A stretch of 64,000 nt of DNA from Hyphomicrobiales bacterium (GCA_016185205.1 JACPOA010000016.1:1-64000), one strand, 5' to 3'. Positions 19,223-28,231 are shown, counted from the first letter of the stretch. Notes: generated by a model from the letters alone, not told the origin. A program made the numbers and translations.

Positions 19223-20044
19223 GTGCGCATTCTTTTCATCGGCGACATTGTCGGCCGCTCCGGGCGCGCCATCGTCAACGAGCGCCTGCCGGGTCTGGTC
19301 AAGGACTGGAAGCTCGACCTGGTCGTGATCAACGGCGAGAACGCCGCCGGCGGCTTCGGCATCACCGAGGCGATCTACAACGAGCTGATCGACGCCGGCG
19401 CCGACGCCATCACGCTCGGCAATCACGCCTGGGACCAGCGCGAGGCGCTGGTGTTCATCGAGCGCGCGCCGAGGCTGATCCGGCCGGTCAACTATCCCAA
19501 GGGCACGCCCGGGCGCGGCGCTGCCCTCGTCGAGGCCAAGAACGGCCAGCGCGCGCTGGTGATCAACGCCATGGGCCGCATCTTCATGGATGCGCTCGAC
19601 GATCCGTTCGCGGCGGTCGAGCGCGAGCTCACCGCCTGTCCGCTCAAGTCGGGCGCCGATGCCGTCATCGTCGACATGCATTGCGAGGCGACCAGCGAGA
19701 AGCAGTCGATGGGCTGTTTCGTCGACGGCCGCGCCAGCCTCGTGGTCGGCACCCATACCCATTGCCCGACCGCCGATCACCGCATCATGCCCGGACGCAC
19801 CGCCTTCGTGTCGGATGTCGGCATGACCGGCGACTTCAATTCGGTCATCGGTATGGGCAAGGACGAGCCGCTCAACCGCTTCCTGCGCAAGATTCCGACC
19901 GCCAAATTCGAGCCGGCCAGCGGCCCGGCCACGCTGTGCGGCCTGGCGGTGGAGACCGACGACGCCACGGGCCTTGCGGCCAAGATCGGCGCGGTGCGGC
20001 TCGGCGGCATTCTGGAAGAGGCGCGGCCGAAGTTCTGGGAATAA
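19223..20044 (+). CDS. YmdB family metallophosphoesterase
   Basis: A 273-aa calcineurin-like phosphoesterase of the TIGR00282/YmdB family, reported in Bacillus to hydrolyse 2',3'-cyclic nucleotides and affect biofilm decisions. Metal-binding motifs are complete: [40 protein letters not shown] and [11 protein letters not shown]. The start is GTG 19223 with a purine-rich site upstream. The role in this organism is inferred from the family only. Confidence 0.92.
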   Translation: MRILFIGDIVGRSGRAIVNERLPGLVKDWKLDLVVINGENAAGGFGITEAIYNELIDAGADAITLGNHAWDQREALVFIERAPRLIRPVNYPKGTPGRGAALVEAKNGQRALVINAMGRIFMDALDDPFAAVERELTACPLKSGADAVIVDMHCEATSEKQSMGCFVDGRASLVVGTHTHCPTADHRIMPGRTAFVSDVGMTGDFNSVIGMGKDEPLNRFLRKIPTAKFEPASGPATLCGLAVETDDATGLAAKIGAVRLGGILEEARPKFWE

Positions 20045-20047
20045 CCT

Positions 20048-20154
20048 GTCATTCCGGGGCGCGGCCGTTAGGCCGCGAACCCGGAATCCAGAGCAGCACT
20101 TGCATGCGTGGCTCTGGATTCCGGGTCCACCGCTACGCGGTGTCCCGGAATGAC
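20048..20154. repeat. 107-bp composite palindrome, GTCATTCC family
   Basis: The ends are GTCATTCCGGGG and CCCGGAATGAC. Inner arms AACCCGGAATCCAGAG and CTCTGGATTCCGGGT pair, with a side hairpin CGGCC..GGCCG. It lies between ymdB and yebC. The closest relative is 34412-34514, with a short form at 2640-2680. A typical intergenic mosaic element of this order; no coding capacity. Confidence 0.85.
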
Positions 20155-20238
20155 AGCGGTGTTTATTTTCTCCGCCGCCCGGCCTATATAGCCGCGGGCA
20201 AGAGCCCTTCCTTTAACCCTTCGAGAGCGCAGTCGGTC

Positions 20239-20985
20239 ATGGCCGGTCATTCCCAATTCAAGAACATCATGCACCGCAAGGGGAAGCAGGACAAAGTCCG
20301 CTCCAAGCTGTTCGGCAAGCTGGCGCGCGAAATCACGGTGGCGGCCAAACTGGGGCTGCCCGACCCGGCCTTCAATCCGCGGCTGCGCGCCGCGATCATC
20401 GCCGCCCGCGCCGAGAACATGCCGAAGGACAATATCGACCGCGCCATCAAGAAGTCGCAGGGCGGCGAGACCGAGAACTACGACGAGATCCGCTACGAGG
20501 GCTACGGGCCGGGCGGCGTGGCGGTGATCGTCGAGGCGCTCACCGACAACCACAACCGCACCGCCGGCGAAGTGCGCGCCACCTTCACCAAGAACGGCGG
20601 CAACCTGGCCACGACCGGCGCGGTGTCGTTCCTGTTCGATCGTGTCGGCGTGGTCGAATACGACGTCAAGGTGGCGAGCGCCGATGCCATGCTGGACGCC
20701 GCCATCGAGGCCGGCGCCGAGGACGTGAGTTCGAGCGAGGACGGCCATCAGGTTTTCACCACGCCGGAGACGCTGCGCGAGGTGGCCAAGACGCTGGAGG
20801 CCAAGTTCGGCGAGGCGCGCAAGGCCGCGCTGCTGTGGAAGCCGCAGAACACCGTCGCACTCGACGATGAGGCCGGCGAGAAGATGCTGAAATTGATCGA
20901 GCTGCTCGACGACAATGACGACGTGCAGAACGTCTACGCCAATTTCGAGGTGTCGGACGCGCTGGTCGCCAAGATGAGCGCGTAG
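20239..20985 (+). CDS. YebC/PmpR family regulator
   Basis: A 248-aa protein of the YebC/TACO1 family, starting [18 protein letters not shown] and containing [14 protein letters not shown] and [19 protein letters not shown]. Members have been described as DNA-binding regulators and, more recently, as translation factors that help ribosomes through proline stretches. In related genomes it lies near ruvCAB, as here. A convergent gene starts four bases beyond its stop. Confidence 0.95.
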   Translation: MAGHSQFKNIMHRKGKQDKVRSKLFGKLAREITVAAKLGLPDPAFNPRLRAAIIAARAENMPKDNIDRAIKKSQGGETENYDEIRYEGYGPGGVAVIVEALTDNHNRTAGEVRATFTKNGGNLATTGAVSFLFDRVGVVEYDVKVASADAMLDAAIEAGAEDVSSSEDGHQVFTTPETLREVAKTLEAKFGEARKAALLWKPQNTVALDDEAGEKMLKLIELLDDNDDVQNVYANFEVSDALVAKMSA

Positions 20986-20988
20986 GCA

Positions 20989-22254
20989 CTAACCGCCGTA
21001 TTCCAGAATATAAAGCCCGCCATTGTAGTCGGTGGCGTAGATCAGCCCGGTGGCATCGACGAACACGTCGGCCGACTGGATCGCGCGCGCACGGTTGGGC
21101 CGCGTGTCGGCGAGCTTGGCCGGCTGTGGCGGCACCAGGCAGCCTATTTCGCGCGGCGCGAAGGCATCGCTGATGTCGAACACGCGCACGCCGGCGTTCT
21201 GATAGGTCGCGAAGATCAGGTTCGAGCTCACGAAGCTGCCCGGACGATTCTCGTGGATATTGTGCGGACCGAAATGGCCGCCTTTGGCTTTGTAGTCGGC
21301 CTCCGCCGGCGTCGGGAAGGTCGCGATGCTCACCGGGTTGTCGCGCGCGCGGTTGTCGAACACCCAGATCACTTTCAGCCCGTCCTCCTGATGGTCGAGC
21401 ACCGCCTCGTCGAGCACCACCAGCAGCTCGCGATCCGGCAGCGGCAGACAATTATGGGTGCCGCCGCCGAACGGCGGCGACCAGTTCTTGTGCGCGATCA
21501 GCTTCGGCCTGGCGCGGTCGGCGACGTCGAGCGCCACCATGCCGGCGTCGCGCCAGGCGGCATAGGCGGTGTCGCCGTGCACGATCGCATGGTGCAGGCC
21601 GTAGCGGCGCGCCGGGGCCCATGACGGCGTCTCGCCGGCGGACAGATTCATGCCGGGTATCCACCAGCGCCCGGCTTCGCGCGGGTTGGCCGGGTCGCTC
21701 ATGTCCACGGTCATGAAGATGTAGTCGGTGAAGCCGTCGAGCAGCACCGAGACATAGGCCCAGCGCCCGCCGGTGTACCAGACGCGATGGATGCCGCCGC
21801 CCTCGACCGGCATGAAACCGATGCGGCGCGGCGCCTCCGGCTTCGCAATGTCATAGACCGCTAACCCCGCACTCCAGTCGCGCGCGCGTGTGGCCTGCGC
21901 GGTGCCGACGGTGTGGCCGAGCGCGCCTTTGTAATAGGCGCGTTCGTCGGCGAATTCGGCGGCCGCGAACATGTCCTTGGCGTTGATCACCAGCAGCAGA
22001 TCGTCATGCGCCTGCAGATGGATATTCCAGGTGTTGGGTGCCGCTGCGATATAATTCACCGCGCGCGGACGTTTCGGGTCGCGCACGTCGATGACGGAAA
22101 AGCCTTTCGAGAACATGTGCCCGATGTAGGCGAAGCCACGGTGCACCATCACCTGCACGCCGTCGGGCCGGCCGCCCTGGTCGCTGTGGCCGACGATGCG
22201 CATGTTGCGCGCGTAATCGGGTTTGGGCAGGTCGGTCATTTGCAATTCGCTCAT
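20989..22254 (-). CDS. LVIVD-repeat beta-propeller protein
   Basis: A 421-aa protein without a signal peptide, built of repeated units of the LVIVD type (GFSVIDVRDPKRPR, GLAVYDIAKPEAPR, TVDMSDPANPRE, MVALDVADRARPK, GVRVFDISDAFAPRE), consistent with a beta-propeller. His residues recur (HNCLPLPDRE, HFGPHNIHENRPG), which could bind metal. Its start overlaps the stop of the flavin monooxygenase by four bases (ATGA), so the two are coupled and probably act together on one substrate. The specific reaction is unknown. Confidence 0.82.
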   Translation of the reverse strand: MSELQMTDLPKPDYARNMRIVGHSDQGGRPDGVQVMVHRGFAYIGHMFSKGFSVIDVRDPKRPRAVNYIAAAPNTWNIHLQAHDDLLLVINAKDMFAAAEFADERAYYKGALGHTVGTAQATRARDWSAGLAVYDIAKPEAPRRIGFMPVEGGGIHRVWYTGGRWAYVSVLLDGFTDYIFMTVDMSDPANPREAGRWWIPGMNLSAGETPSWAPARRYGLHHAIVHGDTAYAAWRDAGMVALDVADRARPKLIAHKNWSPPFGGGTHNCLPLPDRELLVVLDEAVLDHQEDGLKVIWVFDNRARDNPVSIATFPTPAEADYKAKGGHFGPHNIHENRPGSFVSSNLIFATYQNAGVRVFDISDAFAPREIGCLVPPQPAKLADTRPNRARAIQSADVFVDATGLIYATDYNGGLYILEYGG

Positions 22255-23495
22255 TTATAAGCGTCGAGGAAATGCGGCACCGCGATCCAGTCCAGCATGG
22301 CGCCGTCGCTTTGCAACAGGTCGTGCATGCGGCGGTCCTCTTCGGTCTTGAGATTGACGCCGAGATGGGTGCCAAGCTTGCGACCGTGCATGACGATATG
22401 ATTGCCGATCGGCTGACGTTCGGCGTTGTAGGCCTTCAGCGCATCGTCGATGTCGTCGTGATCGCGCAGCGCCTTGGCCAGCGCCTGCGCGTCGGTGCCG
22501 GCCTTGGCCATGCCGAAGCCCATATGCGGGCGCGCGTTCGCCGCCGCATCGCCGACCATGGCGACGCGGCCGAACACGATTTGGGGCGCGGTGAAATCGT
22601 AGATCGGCGTGATGAAGGGCTGTTTTATTTTCAGCAAGGCGTCGAGCAGCGCCGGCGGCAGGATCTCGCGCGCATCCTTGTGCATGTCCGCGATCAGGTC
22701 CTTGCGGATCAACGGCGGCGGCACCGAATATTCGTGCTGCATGCCATTGTCGTCCACGCACATGTCGCGCATCTGCGCGGCGTCGGCGACGCGGTACCAG
22801 ATGAAATTGAAGCGGCGATGGCCCGGCCGCAGGTCGTTGTCGAAACCGGAGATCGGGTAGGTGATCACCTGCTGGCGCTTCGGCAGGTAGAAGGTGAACA
22901 GCGGATAGATGCTGCGCAGAGTGTCCGGCGCGAGGTCGGTCTCGTTGGGCGCGCCGCGCCAGATGTAATAGCCGGCATAGACCGGCTGCACCTGCGGCGC
23001 CATCTGCCCGCGCACGCTCGAGCGGATGCCGTCGCCGCCGATCAGAATGTCGGCATGCTCGACGCGGCCGCCGGAGAACTGCACGCGCACGCCGCGCTCG
23101 TCCTGGTCGACGCGCTCGAAGTTCCAGCCGAGATGGTAATGCGCCTCGTCGACGGTCGCGCGCAGCAGCCGCTGCAGCCGGTCCCAGGAGGTGAGGATTT
23201 GCCGCAACGGACGTTCGTCGGTGATGCGGCCGTCGCGGTCGAGCGCGACCCGCTTGGGCACCTCGATGCCAAGCTCCTGGGTGCCGGCGCCGCTCGCTTC
23301 CAGCGCGTCGAGTAATTCCGGATGACCCGTAATGCCGGCGCCGCGTCCGACCAGTTCGACCGCCGAGCGCTCGTACACGTCGACGTCCCAGCCGATCTGG
23401 CGCAGGAAGGCGGCCGAAAACAGCCCGGACATCGAGCCGCCAATGATGACGGCCCGGCGGTTGGCACGGCGGGTAGCGGAAGGCGATCCCGGCAT
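22251..23495 (-). CDS. FAD-dependent aromatic hydroxylase-like monooxygenase
   Basis: A 414-aa class A flavoprotein monooxygenase. It shows the FAD dinucleotide fold RAVIIGGSMSGLFSAAFLRQIG, the DG motif ILIGGDGIRSSVRGQ and the GD motif VAMVGDAAANARPHMGFGMAKAG. The GGSxSGL form of the first motif resembles 2,6-dihydroxypyridine 3-monooxygenase, so a hydroxylated N-heterocycle or phenol is a plausible substrate (inference). It is coupled to the LVIVD protein. Transcription starts toward yebC from the region before ruvC. Confidence 0.85.
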   Translation of the reverse strand: MPGSPSATRRANRRAVIIGGSMSGLFSAAFLRQIGWDVDVYERSAVELVGRGAGITGHPELLDALEASGAGTQELGIEVPKRVALDRDGRITDERPLRQILTSWDRLQRLLRATVDEAHYHLGWNFERVDQDERGVRVQFSGGRVEHADILIGGDGIRSSVRGQMAPQVQPVYAGYYIWRGAPNETDLAPDTLRSIYPLFTFYLPKRQQVITYPISGFDNDLRPGHRRFNFIWYRVADAAQMRDMCVDDNGMQHEYSVPPPLIRKDLIADMHKDAREILPPALLDALLKIKQPFITPIYDFTAPQIVFGRVAMVGDAAANARPHMGFGMAKAGTDAQALAKALRDHDDIDDALKAYNAERQPIGNHIVMHGRKLGTHLGVNLKTEEDRRMHDLLQSDGAMLDWIAVPHFLDAYK

Positions 23496-23597
23496 ATCGA
23501 CGCAATTCTAGTGCAACGCTGCCGGGATTTCCGAGTCCCCTCCGGTTGCAGCCGTCCGGCCTAGGCGGGGGCCGGTCACGGGGCTATCAACGGGGGC

Positions 23598-24107
23598 ATG
23601 GGCCGGCATCCGATTCGCATCCTTGGCATCGATCCGGGCCTCCGCCGCACCGGCTGGGGCCTGATCGAGGCCGACGACAACCGGCTGATCCACGTCGCCT
23701 GCGGCTCGCTGGAAACCAGCGAGCGGACCGCGCTCGGGGCACGCCTGGTGGCGATCCATGACGGCTTGATCGCGGTCATCGAAAAATATTCGCCGCACGA
23801 GGCGGCGGTGGAGAACACTTTCGTCAACACCAACGCGGCAGCGACGCTCAAGCTCGGGCAGGCGCGCGGCATCGCCATGCTGGTGCCGGCGCGCGCCGGA
23901 CTGACGGTCGCCGAATACGCGCCCAATCTGGTGAAGAAATCCATCGTCGGTTCCGGCCACGCCGAGAAGGCGCAGATCCGCGTGATGATCGGCGTGCTGC
24001 TGCCGCAAGCCGATCCGCAAAGCGAGGACGCCGCCGACGCGCTGGCGATCGCCATCTGCCACGCGCATCACCGGACGAGCCTGATGTTGAGGGTGGCGGC
24101 GCGATGA
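23598..24107 (+). CDS. ruvC: crossover junction endodeoxyribonuclease RuvC
   Basis: RuvC resolves Holliday junctions by paired nicks. The 169-aa protein has the first catalytic Asp in [16 protein letters not shown], the second acidic residue in AAVENTFVN, and the C-terminal acidic pair in [14 protein letters not shown]. It heads ruvCAB with four-base overlaps to ruvA. No regulator box is evident in the 100-bp divergent region shared with the monooxygenase. Confidence 0.97.
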   Translation: MGRHPIRILGIDPGLRRTGWGLIEADDNRLIHVACGSLETSERTALGARLVAIHDGLIAVIEKYSPHEAAVENTFVNTNAAATLKLGQARGIAMLVPARAGLTVAEYAPNLVKKSIVGSGHAEKAQIRVMIGVLLPQADPQSEDAADALAIAICHAHHRTSLMLRVAAR

Positions 24108-24721
24108 TCGGCAAGCTGAAGGGCATCGTCGACAGCTACGGCGTGGATTTCATCATCCTCGACGTCAGCGGCGTCGGCTATCAGGTGCACTGTTCGGCGC
24201 GCACGCTTGCTGCGTTGCCGGCGGCGGGCGAGGCCGCCACGCTGTCGATCGAGACCTATGTGCGCGAGGACCAGATCAAGCTGTTCGGCTTCGCCAGCGA
24301 CAGCGAGCGCGAATGGTTCCGCCTGCTGCAGACGGTGCAGGGCGTCGGCGCCAAGGTCGCGCTCTCGGTGCTGGGCACGCTGACAGTGTCGGAGCTCGCC
24401 ACCGCCGTCGCCATGCGCGACAAGGCGACGGTGTCGCGCGCGCCCGGCGTCGGCGCCAAGGTGGCCGAGCGCATCGTCACCGAGCTTAAAGATAAAGTGC
24501 CGGCCTTCGCCGATATCGATCCGGCCGCCGTGCATCTGGCCGGCGCGCTCGACGAGAAACGCGCGCCGCGGCCGGTGACGGATGCGGTGTCGGCGCTGGT
24601 CAATCTCGGCTACGGCCAGCCGCAGGCCGCCGCTGCCATCGCCGCCGCGTCACGCAACGTGGGCGAGGGCGCCGACACCGCCACGCTGATCCGGCAGGGA
24701 TTGAAGGAGCTGGCGCGATGA
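24104..24721 (+). CDS. ruvA: Holliday junction branch migration protein RuvA
   Basis: RuvA binds the four-way junction and loads RuvB. The 205-aa protein has the N-terminal OB fold ([13 protein letters not shown]), the two helix-hairpin-helix motifs ([32 protein letters not shown]) and the C-terminal RuvB-binding domain ([18 protein letters not shown]). ATGA overlaps link it to ruvC and ruvB. Confidence 0.97.
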   Translation: MIGKLKGIVDSYGVDFIILDVSGVGYQVHCSARTLAALPAAGEAATLSIETYVREDQIKLFGFASDSEREWFRLLQTVQGVGAKVALSVLGTLTVSELATAVAMRDKATVSRAPGVGAKVAERIVTELKDKVPAFADIDPAAVHLAGALDEKRAPRPVTDAVSALVNLGYGQPQAAAAIAAASRNVGEGADTATLIRQGLKELAR

Positions 24722-25767
24722 GTACCACGCCGCGCCGCCTGGTCATGGCCGAACGCCGCGACGACGACGTCGACGCCAGTCTGCGCCCGCAGCGGCTGTC
24801 CGAATTCATCGGCCAGGAAAAAGCGCGCGCCAACCTTTCGGTGTTCATCGAGGCGGCGCGGTCGCGCCAGGAAGCACTCGACCATGTGCTGTTCGTAGGC
24901 CCGCCCGGCTTGGGCAAGACCACGCTGGCGCAGATCGTGGCGCGCGAACTGGGCGTGAGTTTCCGCGCCACCTCCGGCCCGGTGATCGCCAAGGCCGGCG
25001 ATCTCGCCGCGCTGCTGACCAATCTCGAGCCGCGCGATGTGCTGTTCATCGACGAGATCCACCGGCTCAATCCGGCGGTGGAAGAAATCCTCTATCCGGC
25101 CATGGAGGACTTCCAGCTCGATCTCATCATCGGCGAGGGGCCGGCGGCGCGCTCGGTGAAGATCGATCTGTCGCCGTTCACATTAGTTGGTGCCACCACG
25201 CGCGCCGGCCTGCTGACCAATCCGCTGCGCGACCGCTTCGGCATTCCGGTGCGGTTGAATTTCTATTCGGTCGAAGAATTAGAGCTGATCGTCAACCGCG
25301 GCGCGCGCGTGCTCGGCATCGGCATCACGCCCGACGGCGCCAACGAGATCGCGCGCCGCGCGCGCGGCACGCCGCGCATCGCCGGCCGCCTGCTGCGCCG
25401 CGTGCGCGACTTCGCTTATGTCGACGGCGCCAAGGCTATCGACCGCCGCATCGCCGACAACGCGCTGCGCGAACTGGAGGTCGATGCCGCCGGGCTCGAC
25501 GCCATGGACCGGCGTTACCTCATGACCATCGCGGAGAGCTACGGCGGCGGCCCGGTCGGCGTCGACACCATGGCCGCCGCGTTGAGCGAGCCGCGCGACG
25601 CCATCGAAGACATCATCGAACCGTTCCTGATCCAGAAGGGCCTGCTGCAACGCACGCCGCGCGGGCGGTTGCTCACCTCCGCCGCCTTCAAGCATCTAGG
25701 CCTTGCGGCGCCGGCGCGCGACCCGAGCCAGTTCGGGTTGTTTGGGCAGGAGGAAGAGGAAGACTGA
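24718..25767 (+). CDS. ruvB: Holliday junction branch migration helicase RuvB
   Basis: AAA+ ring motor that drives branch migration with RuvA. The 349-aa protein has [18 protein letters not shown], Walker [12 protein letters not shown], Walker [12 protein letters not shown], sensor and arginine finger region ([18 protein letters not shown]) and the winged-helix C-terminus (TPRGRLLT). Its stop overlaps the hicA start by one base (TGATG). Confidence 0.97.
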   Translation: MSTTPRRLVMAERRDDDVDASLRPQRLSEFIGQEKARANLSVFIEAARSRQEALDHVLFVGPPGLGKTTLAQIVARELGVSFRATSGPVIAKAGDLAALLTNLEPRDVLFIDEIHRLNPAVEEILYPAMEDFQLDLIIGEGPAARSVKIDLSPFTLVGATTRAGLLTNPLRDRFGIPVRLNFYSVEELELIVNRGARVLGIGITPDGANEIARRARGTPRIAGRLLRRVRDFAYVDGAKAIDRRIADNALRELEVDAAGLDAMDRRYLMTIAESYGGGPVGVDTMAAALSEPRDAIEDIIEPFLIQKGLLQRTPRGRLLTSAAFKHLGLAAPARDPSQFGLFGQEEEED

Positions 25768-26009
25768 TGCCGTCCGACCTGCTGGAGCGTATGAAGCGCA
25801 ATCCGGTAGGAGATTGGAATATTCGCGATGTCGAAGCCATCTGCCGTGAATATGGACTGCTGTTCCGGTCCGGCAAGGGAACATCCCATTGTCATGCAAA
25901 GCATCCGTCAGCGCGGGAAATCTTAACGATCCCGGCGCGGCGGCCGATCAAACCGGTCTACATTCGTAAGCTCGTGCGCTATATTGAGGCCTACGGAGAC
26001 GTGTCATGA
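25767..26009 (+). CDS. hicA: HicA-type toxin
   Basis: An 80-aa protein with the double-stranded-RNA-binding-like fold pattern of HicA mRNA interferases: the catalytic His region GTSHCHAKHP, the strand ILTIPARRPIKPVYIRKL and a final helix. The N-terminal part (DWNIRDVEAICREYGL) is slightly longer than in classic HicA. It overlaps ruvB by one base and hicB by four, so it is read in the ruv-tol transcript. The toxin role is inferred from the family and the adjacent HicB. Confidence 0.8.
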   Translation: MPSDLLERMKRNPVGDWNIRDVEAICREYGLLFRSGKGTSHCHAKHPSAREILTIPARRPIKPVYIRKLVRYIEAYGDVS

Positions 26010-26227
26010 AACTCGAATATGCGGTGCGTATCGAGCGTTTGGCGGAGAGCGACGGCGGCGGTTATCTCGCCACCGTGCCCGACCTGCCGGGCTGCGTGTC
26101 CGATGGCGAAACGCCGGAAGAAGCGCTGAAGAACGTGCAGGAGGCGATCGCCTCTTGGATCGAAGCCGCGAAGGAATGGAAGCAGGACGTTCCCAAACCG
26201 TCGGCTCCGCTCGCACGAGCCGGCTAA
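26006..26227 (+). CDS. hicB: HicB-type antitoxin
   Basis: A 73-aa protein with the HicB partial RNase-H fold: YAVRIERLAESDGGGYLATVPDLPGCVSDGETPEEALKNVQEAI shows the hallmark Y-A-T-V-P-D-L-P-G-C and the EAL.N..EAI helix (quoted motif: VPDLPGCVSDGETPEEAL). It stops after the fold with no C-terminal DNA-binding domain, so autoregulation by DNA binding is doubtful. It is the order toxin-then-antitoxin, usual for hicAB. Confidence 0.82.
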   Translation: MKLEYAVRIERLAESDGGGYLATVPDLPGCVSDGETPEEALKNVQEAIASWIEAAKEWKQDVPKPSAPLARAG

Positions 26228-26235
26228 CTGCGCAC

Positions 26236-26691
26236 ATGAATTCCCTCGACGGCTCCATCGCCAACGGCCGCCACACGCAGCCGGTGCGCGTCTATTACGA
26301 GGACACCGATTTCTCCGGCGTGGTCTATCACGCCAGCTACCTGCGCTTCATGGAGCGCGGCCGCACCAATTATCTGCGGCTGATCGGCGCCGACCATCGC
26401 GCGCTGTTCGAGCAGGCGGCGGCGGAGGCGCCGGGCTTCGCCTTCGTGGTGCGCCACATGGACATCGCGTTTCGTAAGCCGGCGCATATGGACGACGTGC
26501 TCGACATCGTCACCGTGCCCGAGGAGGTGAAGGGTGCCTCCGTCACGCTGCACCAGCAGGTGATGCGCGGCGAGGAACTGATCGTCGAGGCGCATGTGCA
26601 GGTCGCCTTCGTATCCGGCGGCCGTGCGCGGCCGATCCCCAAGCCGTTGCGTATCGCCATGAAGGCGGATCAGGACGCCGGCCAGCCGTGA
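26236..26691 (+). CDS. ybgC: Tol-Pal-associated acyl-CoA thioesterase YbgC
   Basis: A 151-aa hotdog thioesterase of the YbgC family, which acts on acyl-CoA or acyl-ACP near the membrane and is usually the first gene of the tol-pal cluster. The catalytic motif VYYEDTDFSGVVYHASYLRFMERGR is intact (key Asp in EDTDF). I chose the ATG at 26236, eight bases after hicB, from family length; a longer frame opens upstream. Here it is separated from tolQ by a TetR gene and a DUF2852 gene. Confidence 0.93.
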   Translation: MNSLDGSIANGRHTQPVRVYYEDTDFSGVVYHASYLRFMERGRTNYLRLIGADHRALFEQAAAEAPGFAFVVRHMDIAFRKPAHMDDVLDIVTVPEEVKGASVTLHQQVMRGEELIVEAHVQVAFVSGGRARPIPKPLRIAMKADQDAGQP

Positions 26692-26713
26692 GCTTTGCTT
26701 ACGCGCGGGCGTA

Positions 26714-26732
26714 ATGTAAAAGCCATTCACAT
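26714..26732. promoter_or_regulatory. putative TetR operator, imperfect 19-bp copy
   Basis: ATGTAAAAGCCATTCACAT matches the perfect palindrome at 27450-27468 at 15 of 19 positions, with identical half-site ends. It overlaps the start codon of the TetR gene, a place where bound repressor would block its own expression. Confidence 0.6.
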
Positions 26733-27387
26733 GAAATGGGGCAAGGGTGGCGGTCACGGGCCGCGCGGCTATCACCACGGCAATCTGCGCGAGACCCTGG
26801 TGCGCGCCGCGCTCGAATTGATCGCCGAGAAAGGTCCGGGCGGCTTTACCTTCGCCGACGCCGCGCGCTGGGCGGGCGTCTCCCCGGCCGCGCCTTATCG
26901 GCATTTCCGCGACCGCGACGAACTGCTCGCCGACGTGGCGCGGCGCGGCTTCGAGCAATTCGCCGGCGCGCTTGCCAAGGCTTGGGACGAGGGCCGGCCC
27001 GATGTGCTGAGCGGCTTCGACCGGCTCGGCAAGGCCTATCTCGATTTCGTCAAGCGCGAGCCGTCCTATTACTCGGCGATGTTCGAAGCCGGCGTCGCGC
27101 TCGATACCGATCCGCAATTGCGCGAGGCGAGCGAGCGCGCCTACGCAGTGCTGCGTGCTGCTGCGGAGCGGCTGGTGGCAATGATGCCGGCGCAGGGGCG
27201 CCCGCCCGCCTCGATGGTGGCGCTGCACATCTGGTCGATGACACACGGCATCGCCTCGCTGTTCGGCCGCGGCGACGCGGCGCGCCGTGCGCTGCCGATG
27301 CCGCCGGAGGAATTGCTGGAGGCGGCGGTGCTGATCTATCTGCGCGGACTCGGGCTGCCGAACGAGGCCTCTGGCTCGTCCCGCTGA
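26731..27387 (+). CDS. TetR family regulator
   Basis: A 218-aa one-component regulator. The N-terminal helix-turn-helix is clear (LRETLVRAALELIAEKGPGGF..ADAARWAGVSPAAPYRHFRDRDELL; core AGVSPAAPYRHF), followed by a ligand-binding helical domain of the WHG/TetR_C type (HIWSMTHGIASLF). ATG at 26731 is used; an earlier TTG-type start is possible. The two near-identical 19-bp palindromes, one on its own start and one at the DUF2852 promoter, suggest that it controls itself and that gene. The ligand is unknown. Confidence 0.87.
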   Translation: MKWGKGGGHGPRGYHHGNLRETLVRAALELIAEKGPGGFTFADAARWAGVSPAAPYRHFRDRDELLADVARRGFEQFAGALAKAWDEGRPDVLSGFDRLGKAYLDFVKREPSYYSAMFEAGVALDTDPQLREASERAYAVLRAAAERLVAMMPAQGRPPASMVALHIWSMTHGIASLFGRGDAARRALPMPPEELLEAAVLIYLRGLGLPNEASGSSR

Positions 27388-27421
27388 AGCCACCGCTTGT
27401 CCCCGTCCGATCCAGTCCTAC

Positions 27422-27450
27422 TTGACAAGGCGCCCAACCGGATTTAGCTA
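27422..27450 (+). promoter_or_regulatory. promoter of the DUF2852 gene
   Basis: Consensus -35 TTGACA (27422-27427), a 17-base spacer and -10 TAGCTA (27445-27450). The perfect operator palindrome begins on the last base of the -10, so repressor binding would block the transcription start. Confidence 0.7.
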
Positions 27451-27468
27451 TGTAAATGTTATTTACAT
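27450..27468. promoter_or_regulatory. TetR operator, perfect palindrome
   Basis: ATGTAAAT-GTT-ATTTACAT is a perfect 8-3-8 inverted repeat just downstream of and touching the -10 element. It is AT-rich in a GC-rich genome and has a related copy over the TetR start at 26714-26732. Confidence 0.75.
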
Positions 27469-27484
27469 TCACGCGAGGTCGACA

Positions 27485-27910
27485 ATGCCAATCACCGCAA
27501 AGCTCGACGAATACGGCAAACCCGCCTGGATCGCTCTGATTGTCCTGGGGTTCATGGCCTGGTGGCCGCTTGGCCTTTGCCTCCTCGCCTTCACCATCGG
27601 GAGTGGAAGAATGATGGGGTGCTGCGGATCTCACGGCGGCCACAGCCGCTTTCAAGACAAGATGGAGCGCAAAATGGACTGGATGCGCACGAAAATGAGC
27701 GGCGGGCCGTGGACCAACGCGCCGTCGAGCGGCAACCACGCGTTCGATGAATATCGTGCGGAAACCCTGCGCCGTCTGGAAGACGAGCAGCGCGAGTTCC
27801 GCGATTTCCTCGAGCGGCTGCGCTTCGCCAAGGACAAGACCGAGTTCGATGCCTTCATGGCCGAGCGCCGCAGCCGGCCGGAGCCGCAATCGCCGCCGCC
27901 GCAGGCCTGA
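27485..27910 (+). CDS. DUF2852 family membrane protein
   Basis: A 141-aa protein with one or two N-terminal membrane helices (PAWIALIVLGFMAWWPLGLCLLAF), a short Gly/Met/Cys segment (GRMMGCCGSHGGHS) and a conserved cytoplasmic helix FDEYRAETLRRLEDEQREF..FLERLRFAKDKTEFDAFM, which is the DUF2852 signature. Function unknown. The start ATG 27485 lies 16 bases after the operator. It is a single gene with its own promoter, operator and terminator, inserted between ybgC and tolQ. The CC/H/M-rich loop could bind metal (inference). Confidence 0.85.
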   Translation: MPITAKLDEYGKPAWIALIVLGFMAWWPLGLCLLAFTIGSGRMMGCCGSHGGHSRFQDKMERKMDWMRTKMSGGPWTNAPSSGNHAFDEYRAETLRRLEDEQREFRDFLERLRFAKDKTEFDAFMAERRSRPEPQSPPPQA

Positions 27911-27936
27911 ACTTCGCTGCGTCAGGCTCCGCGCTT

Positions 27937-27974
27937 GGCCGTCCGCCTTCCCCGAGGCGGGCGGCCTTTGCGTT
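27937..27974 (+). terminator. terminator after DUF2852 gene
   Basis: 11-bp stem GGCCGTCCGCC / GGCGGGCGGCC (one wobble), 8-base loop, followed by TTTGCGTTT. It isolates the TetR/DUF2852 unit from tolQ. Confidence 0.7.
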
Positions 27975-28000
27975 TGCCACCGGTAGCCGCTAACCAATCC

Positions 28001-28008
28001 TTAACCAT
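28001..28008 (+). promoter_or_regulatory. possible CtrA half-site upstream of tolQ
   Basis: TTAACCAT equals the known alphaproteobacterial CtrA half-site. It lies 224 bp before tolQ, just after the DUF2852 terminator, in a stretch with a second similar TAACCAAT ten bases upstream. Cell-cycle control of tol genes would fit their division role, but an 8-mer alone is weak evidence. The rest of 28009-28231 shows no gene. Confidence 0.3.
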
Positions 28009-28231
28009 ACTCAGCGCTGGTTAGTGCCCTAACGACCGGCCTTGCGCCCTCATTTGGCCAAGTTTCGCGGGAATTTCGTCAAGTCTGCCGGTGGCGGACA
28101 AAGGTTTTCGCGGGACAATCGGATTGCGGTTGAGCGTGGGTACCGGGTCCCCGGGCGCGCCCATTGGCTTGGTCAATTGTGCGCCGCGCCGGTTTGAATC
28201 GCTTGAGCCGGACAGCGAAAAGGACGTGCCC

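Noticed and set aside
28185-28215. GGTTTGAATC resembling a tRNA T-loop upstream of tolQ
   Set aside because: No acceptor or anticodon stem can be formed around it, so it is not a tRNA.
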